64,000 nt of DNA from Anthoceros angustus (GCA_010909165.1 MU008162.1:1364001-1428000); one strand, 5' to 3'; shown: positions 21,078-31,648, counted from the stretch's first letter. A program made the numbers and translations. The notes: generated from the sequence alone by a model not told the origin.

Positions 21078-21986
21078 TCACCATGAAGGATGTACATGCG
21101 TAATCAACCGCTGTGTATCGCTTCGCTGTGCCGCAGATTCTTGAAATGCCGTTTCTACAAGTCTTGCCTCTGCGACCTCGTCTTGACTCTCGCTCTCCGT
21201 GAGATTCGCGGTCTTCTTGTCCTTGCACTCCTTCTCGTAATGACCATACTTGAAGCATTTCCGGCATTGTCCCTTCTTCGCTGTTCGTTGGTCCTGGTGT
21301 CCCTGCGAGGACTTCCCCTGCGTGTCTTTGTTCGTGTTGTTCCGTCTCTTCCCCTTGACGAACATCGCATGCTCCGGACCCGTTGAGGACCCCGCCTTTG
21401 CATCCAACTGGCGAGTCTCCTTCGCCAACATGGACGTCGCCTCCTCCCATGTGAGGTTGTCTTGGGCTATGAGGAAGTCGATGAACCCCGACCAAGCTTC
21501 GGGCATAGAGCGATATAAGAATAGCTTCTGCAATCCCTGGGGCATCGCATACATCTTGTCGGATGCCTCCATTGCAATAAACAATTCACGGAAGGTATCG
21601 ATGTGCTCCCTCAGATTTGCACCGTCGATATACTTCAACGTTTGAGCTTGGGTGAACAGGTGCATAACCTCGCCCTCCTTCTTCTTGCCGTACTTTGTGG
21701 TGAGTAGATCCCACAGTTGCTTCGTCCCTTTGTCCGGATCTCCGACGTCTAGCTTAACAGCCCTGGAGAGACTCATGTATATGAGAGCCGTTGCGCGATG
21801 GTCTCTCCTAACCCAGTCTCTCTCTTTGGCGTCGCCTTGAGGAGGTTTCAGCTCCTTGCCTTCCGCAATAGCAAACCCGTCCTCCGCCATGAGAACCACC
21901 TTCATGGATGTTTTCCATACCTGAAAACCTGTTCCATCGAACGTGGGGACCTGAAGTGGCCCTGTGGAAAATGAGTTCCGTGCCAT
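21078..21986 (-). CDS. Copia gag polyprotein N-terminal region
   Basis: 302 codons from an ATG 114 nt after the PBS. Contains the copia gag (UBN2) region with KYGKKKEGEVMHLFTQAQTL and a CCHC zinc knuckle CRKCFKYGHYEKEC (C-x2-C-x4-H-x4-C). The following protease region (frame ending at 21022) reads VDYACTSFM where D-S-G would be expected, so the protease active site is degenerate. Confidence 0.9.
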   Translation of the reverse strand: MARNSFSTGPLQVPTFDGTGFQVWKTSMKVVLMAEDGFAIAEGKELKPPQGDAKERDWVRRDHRATALIYMSLSRAVKLDVGDPDKGTKQLWDLLTTKYGKKKEGEVMHLFTQAQTLKYIDGANLREHIDTFRELFIAMEASDKMYAMPQGLQKLFLYRSMPEAWSGFIDFLIAQDNLTWEEATSMLAKETRQLDAKAGSSTGPEHAMFVKGKRRNNTNKDTQGKSSQGHQDQRTAKKGQCRKCFKYGHYEKECKDKKTANLTESESQDEVAEARLVETAFQESAAQRSDTQRLITHVHPSW

Positions 21987-22112
21987 CTTGACCCTCTCGG
22001 TGTTCTGGCACCAACTCCACCTGTTCTCGCCTCTAGGTCACTAAGCTCATTGCCATCGCGACTCCGTCCTCTCTTGTCGAGTCTCGCAATCAGTGTTCCC
22101 GCTCTGATACCA

Positions 22113-22375
22113 TGTTAGAATTGCACAAGGCTGGCAAGCCCGCACTGGGCGGTCGGAGGCAGGATCAACACATAAGCGGACACAAGCAGAGGTAATGGAT
22201 GGCACACACAAAGCTCCACTGGCTTAGATAGGCTCCACAGTACGCATCAATAGGTGCACAGGGTGCTACATATATAGCCCTTAGGCTAGGCAACTATCGA
22301 GGAGGTAAGCCCTAGACTCGATAGTGCAATATCCTAATATACTAGAGTAAGTAGCAGAGGATTGAATCTCTAACA
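22113..22375 (-). repeat. 5' LTR of the copia element with adjacent PBS
   Basis: 263 bp with the same termini as the other LTR. The plus-strand sequence GCTCTGATACCA at 22101-22112 is the complement of the TGGTATCAGAGC primer-binding site, fixing element orientation as minus. Confidence 0.92.
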
Positions 22376-23108
22376 CACCTACAGCGCAGTTCTGTGTGCT
22401 GCTTCCTTAATTGTGAACCTCAAGAAGGCGAAAAATGCCATCTGCTCCAGCAACACACAAAAAGAGTGGTTCCCTAGACAGAAAAAAAAAAACTGGTTCA
22501 GGAATACATATGCAAAGAGGCAAGCCACTGAGAAGTTCAGCAAGGAAAAAACACCGGCATTCAGCAGTACAGAGAGCTGATCGGGCAAAGACATCCATGT
22601 GGGCTTACCATCTGTGGAGTCCTTGTCATGGCCCACACCTCAGCTGGTGCTTCTCGAAACAAGATCAGCAAATACCTGCCCTATCGCAAACATGTAATAC
22701 GAGAACAAATTGGTACACATTGTCCCTGACTGCTACTGCCCCCCCCCCCATCTGACCATAGAGTTTGATCAAACCGTCTGTGCTAAGTTTGCAACAAAAT
22801 CCGCAATTCTCTACCTTCTAGGAGGGGACGTTCGTAAAGCACGCATTGGTGCATGCTCAGGCTTCAGCAAAACTCGGAAAGCTTTGCTTTGTCCACTACG
22901 TACACACGTTACCATCAGCTTATAGATAAATCCACCACCCGTACCTTTCACCTCCAAAATTGAACACCCCCAGATTTCAACTCGTAGGCGTTGTGTCCTC
23001 CATGCAAAGAATAAAAAATTTTGTTGCTGCAGCTTATTTGCATGAAGAGAATCAAAGACTTTGTTGAAGTAACCTCAGTAAAGGAGAAAGACACAAGCCG
23101 GGAATTCC

Positions 23109-23767
23109 CCCTTCAGCTGCAAGCGTTACCTCGTGAAAACTGCTCTACTGAACCAGTGGAAAGACGCACTGGCTCGCTGGCGCGTAGGAGGAGAATCTTG
23201 CACGGAGGCTCCTTCACCTATTCCTGGACCTTCCTAAAGTATGGCTGACAAGAAAGACATGCTACAGGATTATGTGGTTGCTGGAAAGGGCTGACGATGT
23301 CGGCGTCGCAGGCAGGTGCTTTGAGTACTTGATGCAAGAGGAGTAGAAGCATTGGCTGAAGCACTCTTCTTCTTCTGGCAGCGAATTTCGGACGCCCTAT
23401 CAGAGGGCGCGGACGAGGGAATCGAGATCTGTGACGATATCACCCAACGGGATGCCTTGCTTCAGAGTTTTCATGTATTCGAGAAGATGTTCCGTAATCC
23501 ACATGCGCGTCACCACTTTCGAGTACTCAAACGTAGGGAAACTAGGGGTTTGGATATGGCTTGTCCTGATAATAGTACCCCATGGCCAAAGCTTTGTGTG
23601 GTATATCAGGGCATTCTCGGATGGAACGGGTGAACCGAAGCTAGCCATCAAGATCTCTATTGCGCGTGCAGATACGGGAAGCAAACTCAGACGAATAAGG
23701 TTCCAAGCAAGTATGTCACATGCAATGCTGTCCAGAAGCAAACGTATCTAGTGGCTTGTCTCTCTGT
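23109..23767. other. Unassigned insert within WDR11 pseudogene exon 4
   Basis: About 660 bp with no counterpart in copy B. A 113-codon minus-strand frame (23400-23741) reads like possible protein (WITEHLLEYMKTLKQGIPLGD) but matches no family I know. About 12 bp of WDR11 are lost at the junction, so this is not a simple insertion with target duplication. Confidence 0.5.
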
Positions 23768-23915
23768 GACCCCGCACGATGGTAGTGTTATGCACAGCGA
23801 ACGAGGCTGTTATCGCATTTGCTGCTGGGTCCACTAACTCTAGGGTCCCTCCTTGAGTAGCCAATGCAACAAGGGTGCTGCTAGCATTAGAACCACCTGA
23901 ACCATAGAGATCCAT

Positions 23916-24433
23916 GGTAGACATCTACCATATTAATTATCCCATGTACAAGAAGAAGGACGGCAGCATCGACTACGTTGAAGTGGAGTTACAGAATATG
24001 AAGGAGTGGAAAAGAGCGAGTGCAAGACTTCGCAATACCAAAGAGTGAAGACTCAAAAACGAGAACGTAAGGTGCCAGTACCATACAAACATCATCTAGA
24101 TCTCAGTTCGTTTGGCTGATCATAGTGAAAGCCGTCGCGTGGTGCAGCTAAAGGTGTGCGATGTCAAGAGCTGGTGCTTGTTGATTGAAGGCCTTCCTCC
24201 TACGACAGCCAAGCATCAAGTTGTGTGTCATCACCATGACTCGAGAGTGCCATCAACCAGTCGAATGATTCGAATTATTAAACACCCTTACCTGCACAAT
24301 TCCTCAAAAAGACACCTCACCCAATGCCACCGAACAAATCACGGACAAAGACCTCGATGTAGAATACGTCGTTCGAAAGCGCTGCAGATGTATGAATCAT
24401 ATAAATGGCGATCAGCACACATGCATACACAAG
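23916..24433. other. Intergenic, no supported gene
   Basis: Homology to WDR11 stops at about 23915. A short open plus-strand stretch at 23920-24045 (KKKDGSIDYVEVEL) has no start codon or recognisable family. Nothing else seen. Confidence 0.3.
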
Positions 24434-24902
24434 TCATTCAGCCAATTTGGAGCTGGATCGGACAAGCACAAGCACAAGCAAAAGCAGCGTACAATAAACT
24501 CCCATTTCACAATCTGCAAACTGACACGGACCTGCAGTAGGAGGATCTGCAACAGCGCTGGACACATTCGGCATTGCGATGGAGACGGTGCTGCCAGTTT
24601 TAAGCTCAACTGCACAGACGGAGCTCAATTATAGCAGATCTGTTTGCACCTGAAGTGAAAACGAGGGATGGCAGGTACAGCACCGGCCAACACATGTACA
24701 GGAATCCAGGCTCACCGTTATTAGCTTGGAAAAGTTTAACACCATTCCCTCGGGAGAAACTGATGTCGGCCACCACAGAATCAGCTGCCATGGCCAGCTC
24801 CGCGAAGCAGGAAACCAGCAGCACGGCGGCCAGGAGCAGCACCGGTACCGCCGAGCGGGCCGAGACAGCCTTCAAGCCAGCTGCTGACCTCGGTCCTGCC
24901 AT
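24434..24902 (-). CDS. Candidate two-exon small secreted protein
   Basis: Exon 24902-24716 has a long hydrophobic signal-like segment (VPVLLLAAVLLVSCFAELAMA). A GTGAGC donor and a TGTGCAG acceptor join it in frame to 24609-24434, giving 120 aa. The second exon carries three cysteines (GPCQFADCEMGVYC) followed by a hydrophobic run (LLLLVLVLV), which could be a membrane or GPI-type tail. No family is recognised. An earlier acceptor at about 24654 would give a shorter product. Support is compositional plus frame-consistent splice sites only. Confidence 0.3.
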
Positions 24903-25431
24903 TTCTCAGCGCTGGAAGATTCAATACGCGGAGCTGGGGTGCGGGCTGCAATGGGAGCTCCACAACGCCGAGTTTCGCAGTGCGGAATGCGATGAACTCA
25001 GATTTCAGGCGTCGAGCCTAGCTTGTAAAAGGTGGTGTGAACTTGTGGATGTCCGAGATCGCAAGATCGCAAGCGCGGGGGCCCGCAGTGGATGTATATA
25101 GTGGCAAGCCGGTCACCTCTTCTCAAGCCTGCCATCTTTGTGGACTGGTGCTCGAGGTTCCCACACCTGTACTTGGCGCTTTTTGGGTCATCCAGTAGCC
25201 TTGCTGGTCGCGTACGGCATGATATATTATATAGTCTTACCCAATTGCATGTGATGAGGCGAGGATTCGAAGAGATTGCGTTTCGCTCACATTGAATGTC
25301 GGTGTTTGGCACTATGTACAAGCGTGTGTATGTGAAACGTTGCGGCCACCACCTAACCGTTCAGTCCGTTAACGTTTGATATCTACCGAGATAGGAACCG
25401 TGCCCTAAGGTCTAGGATTATTGGCTTAACA
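24903..25431. other. Intergenic region, no gene seen
   Basis: Contains the possible promoter of the small secreted protein candidate. From about 25330 it may include the remains of a copia 3' LTR on the minus strand, starting TGTTAAGCC after the polypurine-like tract at 25432-25440. Confidence 0.3.
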
Positions 25432-26990
25432 CTCCCACTTAAAAACAAACTTCTTTATCCCATAGGGCTGTATGTTGCTGGTGCTTGACGGAGGTAAGTG
25501 CCTTGATTAGCACGTCGGCCAGTCATCAATTCTATTGGTGAATATAAATCTTCAAATTTACCATCTTCTATCACTTGAAGTGGAATTGAACTTCTATGTG
25601 CTTGGTCCTCGTGTGGAACTTCATATTATAAATAAGTGCTATAGCACTTGAACTATCGCAATATAGCAGCCTTGGTATCTGATGTGCTTCCTCGAGTTCG
25701 GATAGCTGCAAAAGCTGTCATAGGCCTTCCTTGCAAGCGTGAGTGAGTGAACAATAATCTCAGCTTCGGTTGAGCTGAGTGCCACCACCTATTGTCACTT
25801 GGTGCTTTAGCATGTTGTTGTACCAACGAGCATGTAAAAATAGCTGCTTGTGCTTTTTCTTTTGTTAGCATTCCCTACCCAGTCAACATCGCTGTAACCC
25901 TCAAGTTGTAGAGGTTCACCTGTTTGGTCGATGACTGGTATAGGAGTCGGGTGTTTAGTGTTGCTCTCATATATCTAAATATATACCTGCTTGGCCGCTT
26001 TCCAATGAGCTTGGGTGCGAGCTGCTAGGAACTTAGATAATGCTCCCACTGAATAAGCGACTTCTGGTCTAGTGCAAACCATAAGATACATGAGGCTCCC
26101 AATATAAGAGGAATATGGCGGCTTCCTCTTCGCTGAACTTCAGGTTAGGTTCCATACGTGTGGAAATAAGTTTAGATGCTAATATGTTGTACTTAGTTAG
26201 AACTTCCCAAATATACTTAGACTTATGAATGAAAATACCTCTAGTTTTCCTATCTCTTAAAATTTGAATGCCTAAACAAAATGAAAGTTCTGGGCATGTT
26301 GTCATAGAAAAGCTCTTTGCAAACATTCATCTACTGTCCTCTAAGATGGCCTTAGAATTAGATATAAGAACGATGTCATCAACATAAACTCCTAGCACAA
26401 TGAAGTGGTCACCTGATCTCTTAGTATAGATGTTACTATCCGAGTGTAGTCTAAGATAAGGATTAAGCAAAATAGAATGCCTGTAAATTATTAAAGTCAT
26501 TATATGAGCTTAAACAAAGCACGATGAAATGGTATTTAAACTAGATGTTAGTCTCAAGTCTATACCCTCTGGTATTTCCATATAGATGGTCTGGTCGAGA
26601 TCACCGTATAAGAAGGTTGTCTTGATATCTAGTTGCATAAGCCTGTAGTCACGATGAGAAGCTAAGGCCATAAGAATCTTTAATGAAGTTAGTTTTAGTA
26701 CGGGACTAAAGGTCTCATCTAGTCGAAACCATATTTTTGAGAATATCCTTTTGCCACTAATCTAGACTTGTACTCTCTATGCTACCATTAGCATTTAATT
26801 TGATTTTAGAAGTACTAAGGAAGTTAGTGTCCAAGTTTTATTAGCTTTTAAAGAATCTAGTTTTGACCTTATTGCCTTCTTCCAATTTTCTGAATTATTG
26901 ATATTAATATGAGGAGTATTATTAAAATGAAGGCTTCTGCTTGTGAGAGATTTAACTCCTTGTAGGAATTGCACTACGTTCACCCAGGAT
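25432..26990 (-). mobile_element. Degenerate copia element, reverse transcriptase and RNase H part
   Basis: Minus-strand coding debris in order: reverse transcriptase start near 26983-26795 (NNSENWKKAIRSKLDSLKANKTW), reverse transcriptase end at 26326-26069 (LSFCLGIQILRDRKTRGIF, KYIWEVLTKYNI, MEPNLKFSEEEA), RNase H debris at 25871-25490 with an ADVLIKALTSVKHQQH-like tail, then a polypurine tract AAGTGGGAG at about 25440-25432. Many frameshifts; gag, integrase and 5' LTR are missing. It is older than the element at 18.9-22.4 kb. Confidence 0.75.
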
Positions 26991-27483
26991 TCCGGTAGGG
27001 TGTAGATTAAGAGGCCTGTAGAGAGGTACTTAGTGATGGCAAAGTCTGTGGCCTGGAATTTGCTTGCCCAGCTTCTATAGTTAATGGTATGATGGTCTAC
27101 CTAGACCCCTTGGCTCATTCGCAATCCAAAAAAGTTTTTAATTTCGTGCACTGTGTGCAAAATGACTGTAGATGCGTATGGACATACATAATTTACATAA
27201 TCTACTTAATATGCATGTAAAATAAGTAAAATAAGTGTAAAATACCAAGATTTCAAGTAAACATACGTAATATATTACTAATATGTAATTTGTATGTAAA
27301 ATACTATAATTTTCAGTAAACATGCATGAAAATAAACTTATAAGCTCAAAATGGAGGTAGATTCTCCTTCTTCATTATTTCCACTCTCCACCGCAGACTT
27401 CCCTTCTTCATTGTTCTCCATTTCACCATGGCGGACATCTTCCATGCCAATTTTTGCAACCACTTGTATAGGTTCAAGGCTTT
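26991..27483. other. AT-rich intergenic sequence
   Basis: Low-complexity AT-rich DNA with repeated taaaataagtaaaataagtgtaaaatac-like phrases. No coding region or RNA gene recognised. Confidence 0.4.
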
Positions 27484-28550
27484 TTAAACTTGTACGCTAT
27501 CCAACTCTCTCAATATGTGGCTTCGATAGTAGCATTGTGTAGTTTTAACAATATTATTATGATAGACATAAACAACCATGTCCATCATAGTTCTTGCTCT
27601 ATTATCACGCCAAACATGTTTCCATGTGCTCAATTTCTTTCCCCAATTATTGCAGTTGGAGGAATGTTCAACAACTTCATTGCTACATCTACAAGTTGTG
27701 CACATTCTTCTACATACGCTTCCCACCATTCCACATTATTATACATCAACTCTTCTTGAAAATGCAATTTACCAGGTCTAAGCGGATAGTAATTGAACTG
27801 CAACATAACACAACGAACTTCTCTAGTATTAGGTGCCAACTGCTTCATAACCTGCTTACCTTTCAATCTATCAATAGTTGAAATGCTAGGCAGCAACTTC
27901 CTATGCTTCGGATCTAACATTGCTGCAGCAATAAAGCAATCATGCCAACCAAATTCCTTGCGTGCAATCCACAAATCCAGCAGGTGCAGAACAACTTCAG
28001 AGAACATAGCAAAGTCACTTCCCCTTTGTCTAGGATCACTGTCCTGTGTTAACAATTGACCAAAAATGATAGTAGTCTGCTTGTTGAAATGTGTATCCAG
28101 CTTCTCTAACATCCAATATGCATCCCCCAAAGTTATTATTTCCCCCTCTAGTTGATGTGTGACATCACATATAGGTTGAAATACAGCAATTAAATACTTC
28201 ACATCCAGCCAAAACGTTCCACCACTATCTGTCATCCTGTGAGCAATTCCCAAACTTTCATCATATGTAGGAAACGCAGGATCATCCACCAGTGCGAGAA
28301 TGGCTTGCTTGTTAACTATCAAGCTACTCATACTTAAAAGGAAGCTAGCACACCTGGTCTTCACATCCTTTTGCAACTCCCGCTTGCTCTTCAGTATGCG
28401 TCGTATTTTTTTAAGCAAAGCATGTGAAGCTATCTTTGCTCCTCAAGCCATATTTCTCGCAAAACCCTCCTTCATATCGTTCATGCCGCCACCCGCATTC
28501 CACAATTCATCTTAAGCCGCACTTGCAAGTGTGCCAAAGCCATGTGCGCT
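27484..28550 (-). pseudogene. hAT-superfamily transposase remnant
   Basis: A 262-codon frame (28418-27630) matches the C-terminal half of plant hAT transposases: DVKTRCASFLLSMSSLIVNK, YLIAVFQPICDVTHQLEG, WHDCFIAAAMLDPKHRK and YNNVEWWEAYVEE. The dimerisation tail continues in another frame at about 27640-27500 (STWKHVWRDNRARTMMDMVV), so there is a frameshift. The N-terminal zinc finger and first catalytic region are absent and no terminal inverted repeats were found. It is a dead fragment. Confidence 0.8.
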
Positions 28551-28809
28551 CCAGTCTACCTTACGGTACAAAAGTCATCTTACCTTATCTAACTACTGTA
28601 ATTATTATGATAGTAAAATATAGTAAAATACTGATTTTTACATATATATAAGTTTATAATAAATAGGTAATTATATATCATGCAATTATATTTTCGTTAT
28701 CATAAAATATAATAGTAAAATACTATTCTACCTTATGATGATAATTACCATCATAATTATTACGGCCCTGGGGTCTTACCCGTAATACTCACAAGCCTAT
28801 GCCAAATAA

Positions 28810-28867
28810 ATTCTTATAAATGTGTGTCCAAATGGCCTAGGCCAAATGGACACACATTTATAAGAAT
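28810..28867. repeat. 58-bp near-perfect palindrome
   Basis: Perfect 20-bp arms at 28810-28829 and 28848-28867 are inverted copies of each other. The 18-bp centre contains the self-complementary TGGCCTAGGCCA. Only three base pairs either side of the core fail to pair. It directly precedes the 5S-like unit and could be a hairpin, a tiny foldback element or a replication-slippage product. Confidence 0.9.
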
Positions 28868-28873
28868 GCCGTG

Positions 28874-29065
28874 ATTAAGCATCCTGAGCTTGGATCGGTA
28901 TTAAGCATCCTGAGCTTGGATCGGTACTTAGATGGGATGCCTAAAGGGAGTGGATGCCCTTGGTGCAAGTAGCTTAGGCACACCATGGTACAAGTTGTTA
29001 AGTACCAAGTCCCATGACGGAAATCCGTCCTTAGTGGACTTAAATAAAATTCTTCTTCTTCTTCT
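28874..29065 (+). repeat. 5S-rRNA-like SINE candidate
   Basis: A 26-bp unit is duplicated (28874-28899, 28900-28925). From 28900 the order attaagcatcctgagcttgg ... ggtacttagatgggatgcct ... gggagt parallels the 5S rRNA internal promoter: box A (GTTAAGCGTGCTTGG), then box C (AGTACTAGGATGGGTGACC). The unit runs about 165 bp and ends in a (TTC)n tail at 29051-29065. This layout matches 5S-derived SINEs. It is not an intact 5S gene: the 5' half is missing. Confidence 0.4.
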
Positions 29066-29816
29066 ATGCAGCTGAAGGAGGGTGATTGTTTGGGCATTAC
29101 AAGCTTTTATGGTCCTTGACGTCATACCAAAGAAAGCCGCACTTGTTCACAGCAGGAGGATCAGTCAATTTGTTCAGTTTGATCAACCTAATGACACCCA
29201 CCAGATGCGATGCTGTGTGGGCTCAAATAAATGTATCTGATTTGTCGGGACGTCAAGGACACCATTCTGGTGGAACTCTCTGTCCGCACTATGAGCTGTC
29301 CACACTATGAGCAGTCCATCCGGTGGTGATGTCACTTCCTTTGTCTCTGGATCTGACCTGATACATAAGTCGTCAGCTGAGATCAATACGTTTGTATTAT
29401 TCTCAAGCCGCTCATCTCATCTGCTCTGCAGATTCCTGTGAGGCAGTGCAGGAAAATGCAATATTTCTTTTTTGGAATCTAGCTTGTGATATCACAGATT
29501 CTTGGCAGCAAGTTTTTGTTGGGCATGGCCCGCTGCTATCAGCACTGAAAAGACCCGACATTTGCCTTCCGAGGTTAGGGGAGCTGAGTGTGTCATCTTC
29601 AAAAGCTGGATACGAGGACCCTTCCAGTGCCCAGAATGTTTTACAAAACAACACCAAGAAAGAACCTACAGTGAAAGTGAGCCCTAAGAAGACAAGACCT
29701 GTTGAGGACGATTCCTCAACACTCTGAACAGACTCAGAGCTCTTCTGGACACTGCTGTTCGATGAACAGTCATCTTCAACAAGCTTGTGACATTCCGTGA
29801 AACCTAAACTATACAT
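29066..29816. other. F-box gene 3' flank, no separate gene supported
   Basis: Open frames on both strands (29392-29727 plus, 29412-29816 minus) overlap each other and show no domain. Most likely 3' UTR and intergenic DNA of the F-box gene. Confidence 0.4.
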
Positions 29817-31085
29817 CTATCCGTGGACAGATGCACGTCCGGGCGCGATGAACTTGGGATAACTGTCGGTTGGTGAGTTATTGGTCTGGCAACCCCGGGT
29901 CCACGAGTCAGATAAGGTGTGATAAGCGATGACCTCCGCCTTCACTTCCTTGTGGAAAACAAGCATCAACAGTGTGTCGCCAACAGCCCATACGTCCGCC
30001 ACCCTCGAACAATCCCTCAACTCCTCCGGTGGGCTGGAGACAAGCGTCCACACTGTACTGTCGTCCTCCAACTTGAAGATGGTGCGGTCGGGCAGCACTG
30101 TGAACAGGGTCTCGCTGGGATAGCTTGGGACAAAGTACACATCTTTCCAAGAAACACTCGGATTGACAGGCGGCACTGTGCTGATATACTGGGCCTTTGC
30201 GCTCAAGCGCACCAGTACATATAGCTGTGTGGTCCCCAAGCCCCGATGCTTCAGCAAGGCATAGATGAACCGCCTACTCAGAAAATAGCAGTACAAACGC
30301 AGGCCGCCCACAGCCAAGTCCGCGCCCATATCCAATCCCAGCTGATCAATCGACGACCGCGGAATGGGAAAACTGCTCCACGTCATCGGCGGCATTCCGT
30401 TGGCAGAGCTGGAGCAGATGAAGAAGCCTTCCGCACCGCGATCCTGTGGAGTGCGGTACGACAGGGCAATGCGGAAGCTGTTATCTCCGTCCACAACCAT
30501 GGCCAGGTCACCCACATTGTCCTTCCACCGAAGAAGAGGAAGCTCCTGACAGGGGGTTTCCTCCACAGGGTTGAAGACGAAGATGCGCATACCGCCCAAG
30601 CCGCAGCCGCACACGATCAGTGCCAGGAGGCCACCTTGTGCGCACCAATTCCATTCCTGCTTCAGATCCGCCTCGTCCACATCCGCCGGGAGGATCATCT
30701 TCGCCACCTTCAAACGCTCCACGGTATCAAAGGCTTCCAAGGCACTGCACACAGCCATAGTTTTACCTGAGCGCAATGCTATCAAGGCGGTCTGGTCCCG
30801 GAATCGGGAAGACATGATGAGCTTCCACCATAGCTTGCACACAGTGCAGAAGCGAGCTTGGATGACGGCTGGAAGGAACAGCAGCACATTCTCCATCACA
30901 GTTTCTGGAAGCTCCGCCCAAATTTCACTCATCTCGATTGCCGGGGCTGGCGTAGGAAACGCCTCCTCCAGCAGAGTTAAATACATCATCGGCTGCCCTT
31001 TGGTATGGCTCTGAGAGCGCGAAACCTCCTCGCTTCCTTCTGCGGTCACCACATTAGGAACAAGAGCCCCAGGGACACCTGCCAT
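29817..31085 (-). CDS. F-box protein with beta-propeller-type C-terminus
   Basis: A 422-aa intronless protein. The F-box lies at residues ~53-95 (IWAELPETVMENVLLFLPAVIQARFC, VCKLWWKLIMSSRF), the module that binds SKP1 in SCF ubiquitin ligases. The rest resembles the kelch/F-box-associated propeller of plant FBX proteins: GGLLALIVCGCGLGGMRIFVFNP, ELPLLRW, a WKDVYFVPSYPSE strand and WTLVSSPPEELRDCSRV. The natural substrate cannot be deduced. It sits between copy A and copy B of the duplicated locus without a partner in copy A, so it was inserted or kept only here. Confidence 0.85.
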   Translation of the reverse strand: MAGVPGALVPNVVTAEGSEEVSRSQSHTKGQPMMYLTLLEEAFPTPAPAIEMSEIWAELPETVMENVLLFLPAVIQARFCTVCKLWWKLIMSSRFRDQTALIALRSGKTMAVCSALEAFDTVERLKVAKMILPADVDEADLKQEWNWCAQGGLLALIVCGCGLGGMRIFVFNPVEETPCQELPLLRWKDNVGDLAMVVDGDNSFRIALSYRTPQDRGAEGFFICSSSANGMPPMTWSSFPIPRSSIDQLGLDMGADLAVGGLRLYCYFLSRRFIYALLKHRGLGTTQLYVLVRLSAKAQYISTVPPVNPSVSWKDVYFVPSYPSETLFTVLPDRTIFKLEDDSTVWTLVSSPPEELRDCSRVADVWAVGDTLLMLVFHKEVKAEVIAYHTLSDSWTRGCQTNNSPTDSYPKFIAPGRASVHG

Positions 31086-31648
31086 TGTCCTTACAACACC
31101 AAGGCGCAGAGTCTCCGGGCTGAAGCGGGGCTCCTCTGGAGCGGAGAGTCTCCAGGCTCAGACGATTCTGCAGCACAGCGAGAGAGAGCAGGAATCGGGT
31201 TTGAACAAAAACGGGCATTGAAAGGAAACCAGTCAGCTCGAAAGCAATGACCAGACCGCCATCGCAGACTGGCGGGGGGCAGAGGCGGCTGCCCTGTTGC
31301 TAAGCAAGGAAGACGGCGAAGGCCATTTTAGGGGAAAACAATCACGTCACCGGGGAGGATGGCGTACGTTTAAAACGTACCTACGTAATAAGAGATGGTT
31401 TGCCAGTTGTTGCGGCTTCGAAGTTTGAACCAGTGTACAGCACAAGCATAATGCAACCGTCAGGCTCAGCAACCTTCAGTTGAACAATCTGGACTGCAAA
31501 AAATATATGCCAAAGACCAGAAAAGTTTGGCAACGTATGCACAGTCCCTCCCAAGATCATCGCGATCGCCCCGTTCTCGTACGGGTCCACCTTCCTGCTC
31601 CTCAGCCGCCATGGCCGGCTGCCCCCCAAAGGCCCCCGCCAGCCCCGT
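31086..31648. other. F-box promoter and junction to transporter remnant
   Basis: GC-rich upstream region of the F-box gene. Homology to the transporter begins abruptly at about 31649, part-way through exon 4. No supported gene. Confidence 0.4.

Larger units (their letters stand above)
18873..22375 (-). mobile_element. Ty1/copia LTR retrotransposon, internally deleted
   Basis: Complete ends with a large internal deletion. LTRs at 18873-19109 and 22113-22375 both run TGTTAGA...TCTAACA. The 5-bp target duplication CACCT is perfect (18868-18872 and 22376-22380). The minus-strand order is LTR, PBS (22112-22101), gag, protease remnant, integrase, reverse transcriptase start, RNase H tail, polypurine tract (GAAGGGGAG near 19118-19110), LTR. 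The reverse transcriptase breaks off after EETFSR and resumes in the far RNase H tail (VADIFTKAP...RSDLGVGKL), so the YADD catalytic core and most of RNase H are lost. Frameshifts also separate the pol parts. It is non-autonomous. Confidence 0.93.
17447..23915 (-). pseudogene. WDR11 pseudogene (copy A), interrupted by LTR elements
   Basis: Scattered homology to the intact WDR11 at 32.7-39.2 kb in the same order. 17447-17760 matches the exon 20/exon 19 region; 18650-18872 matches exon 12; 22386-22480 matches the 3' half of exon 11; about 22598-22664 matches exon 6; about 22800-22945 matches exon 5; 23050-23108 and 23768-23915 match the two ends of exon 4. Exons 1-3, 7-10, 13-18 and most of 20 are missing. 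Disabling changes seen: the exon 11 donor GT is TT, the exon 12 acceptor lies in an inverted segment, a copia element sits inside that segment, and exon 4 is split by ~660 bp of unrelated DNA. This copy cannot make the protein. Confidence 0.85.

Noticed and set aside
28874..28995. Functional 5S rRNA gene
   Set aside because: Only the promoter-like half resembles 5S; the 5' half is absent and a 26-bp unit is duplicated.
29412..29816. 134-codon minus-strand frame just after the F-box gene
   Set aside because: Low-complexity, no domain, overlaps an open frame on the other strand. More likely 3' UTR.
31540..31630. Possible O-fucosyltransferase fragment (PKIIAIAPFSYGS) upstream of the transporter remnant
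   Set aside because: The resemblance is about ten residues without neighbouring motifs; it could be chance in GC-rich DNA.
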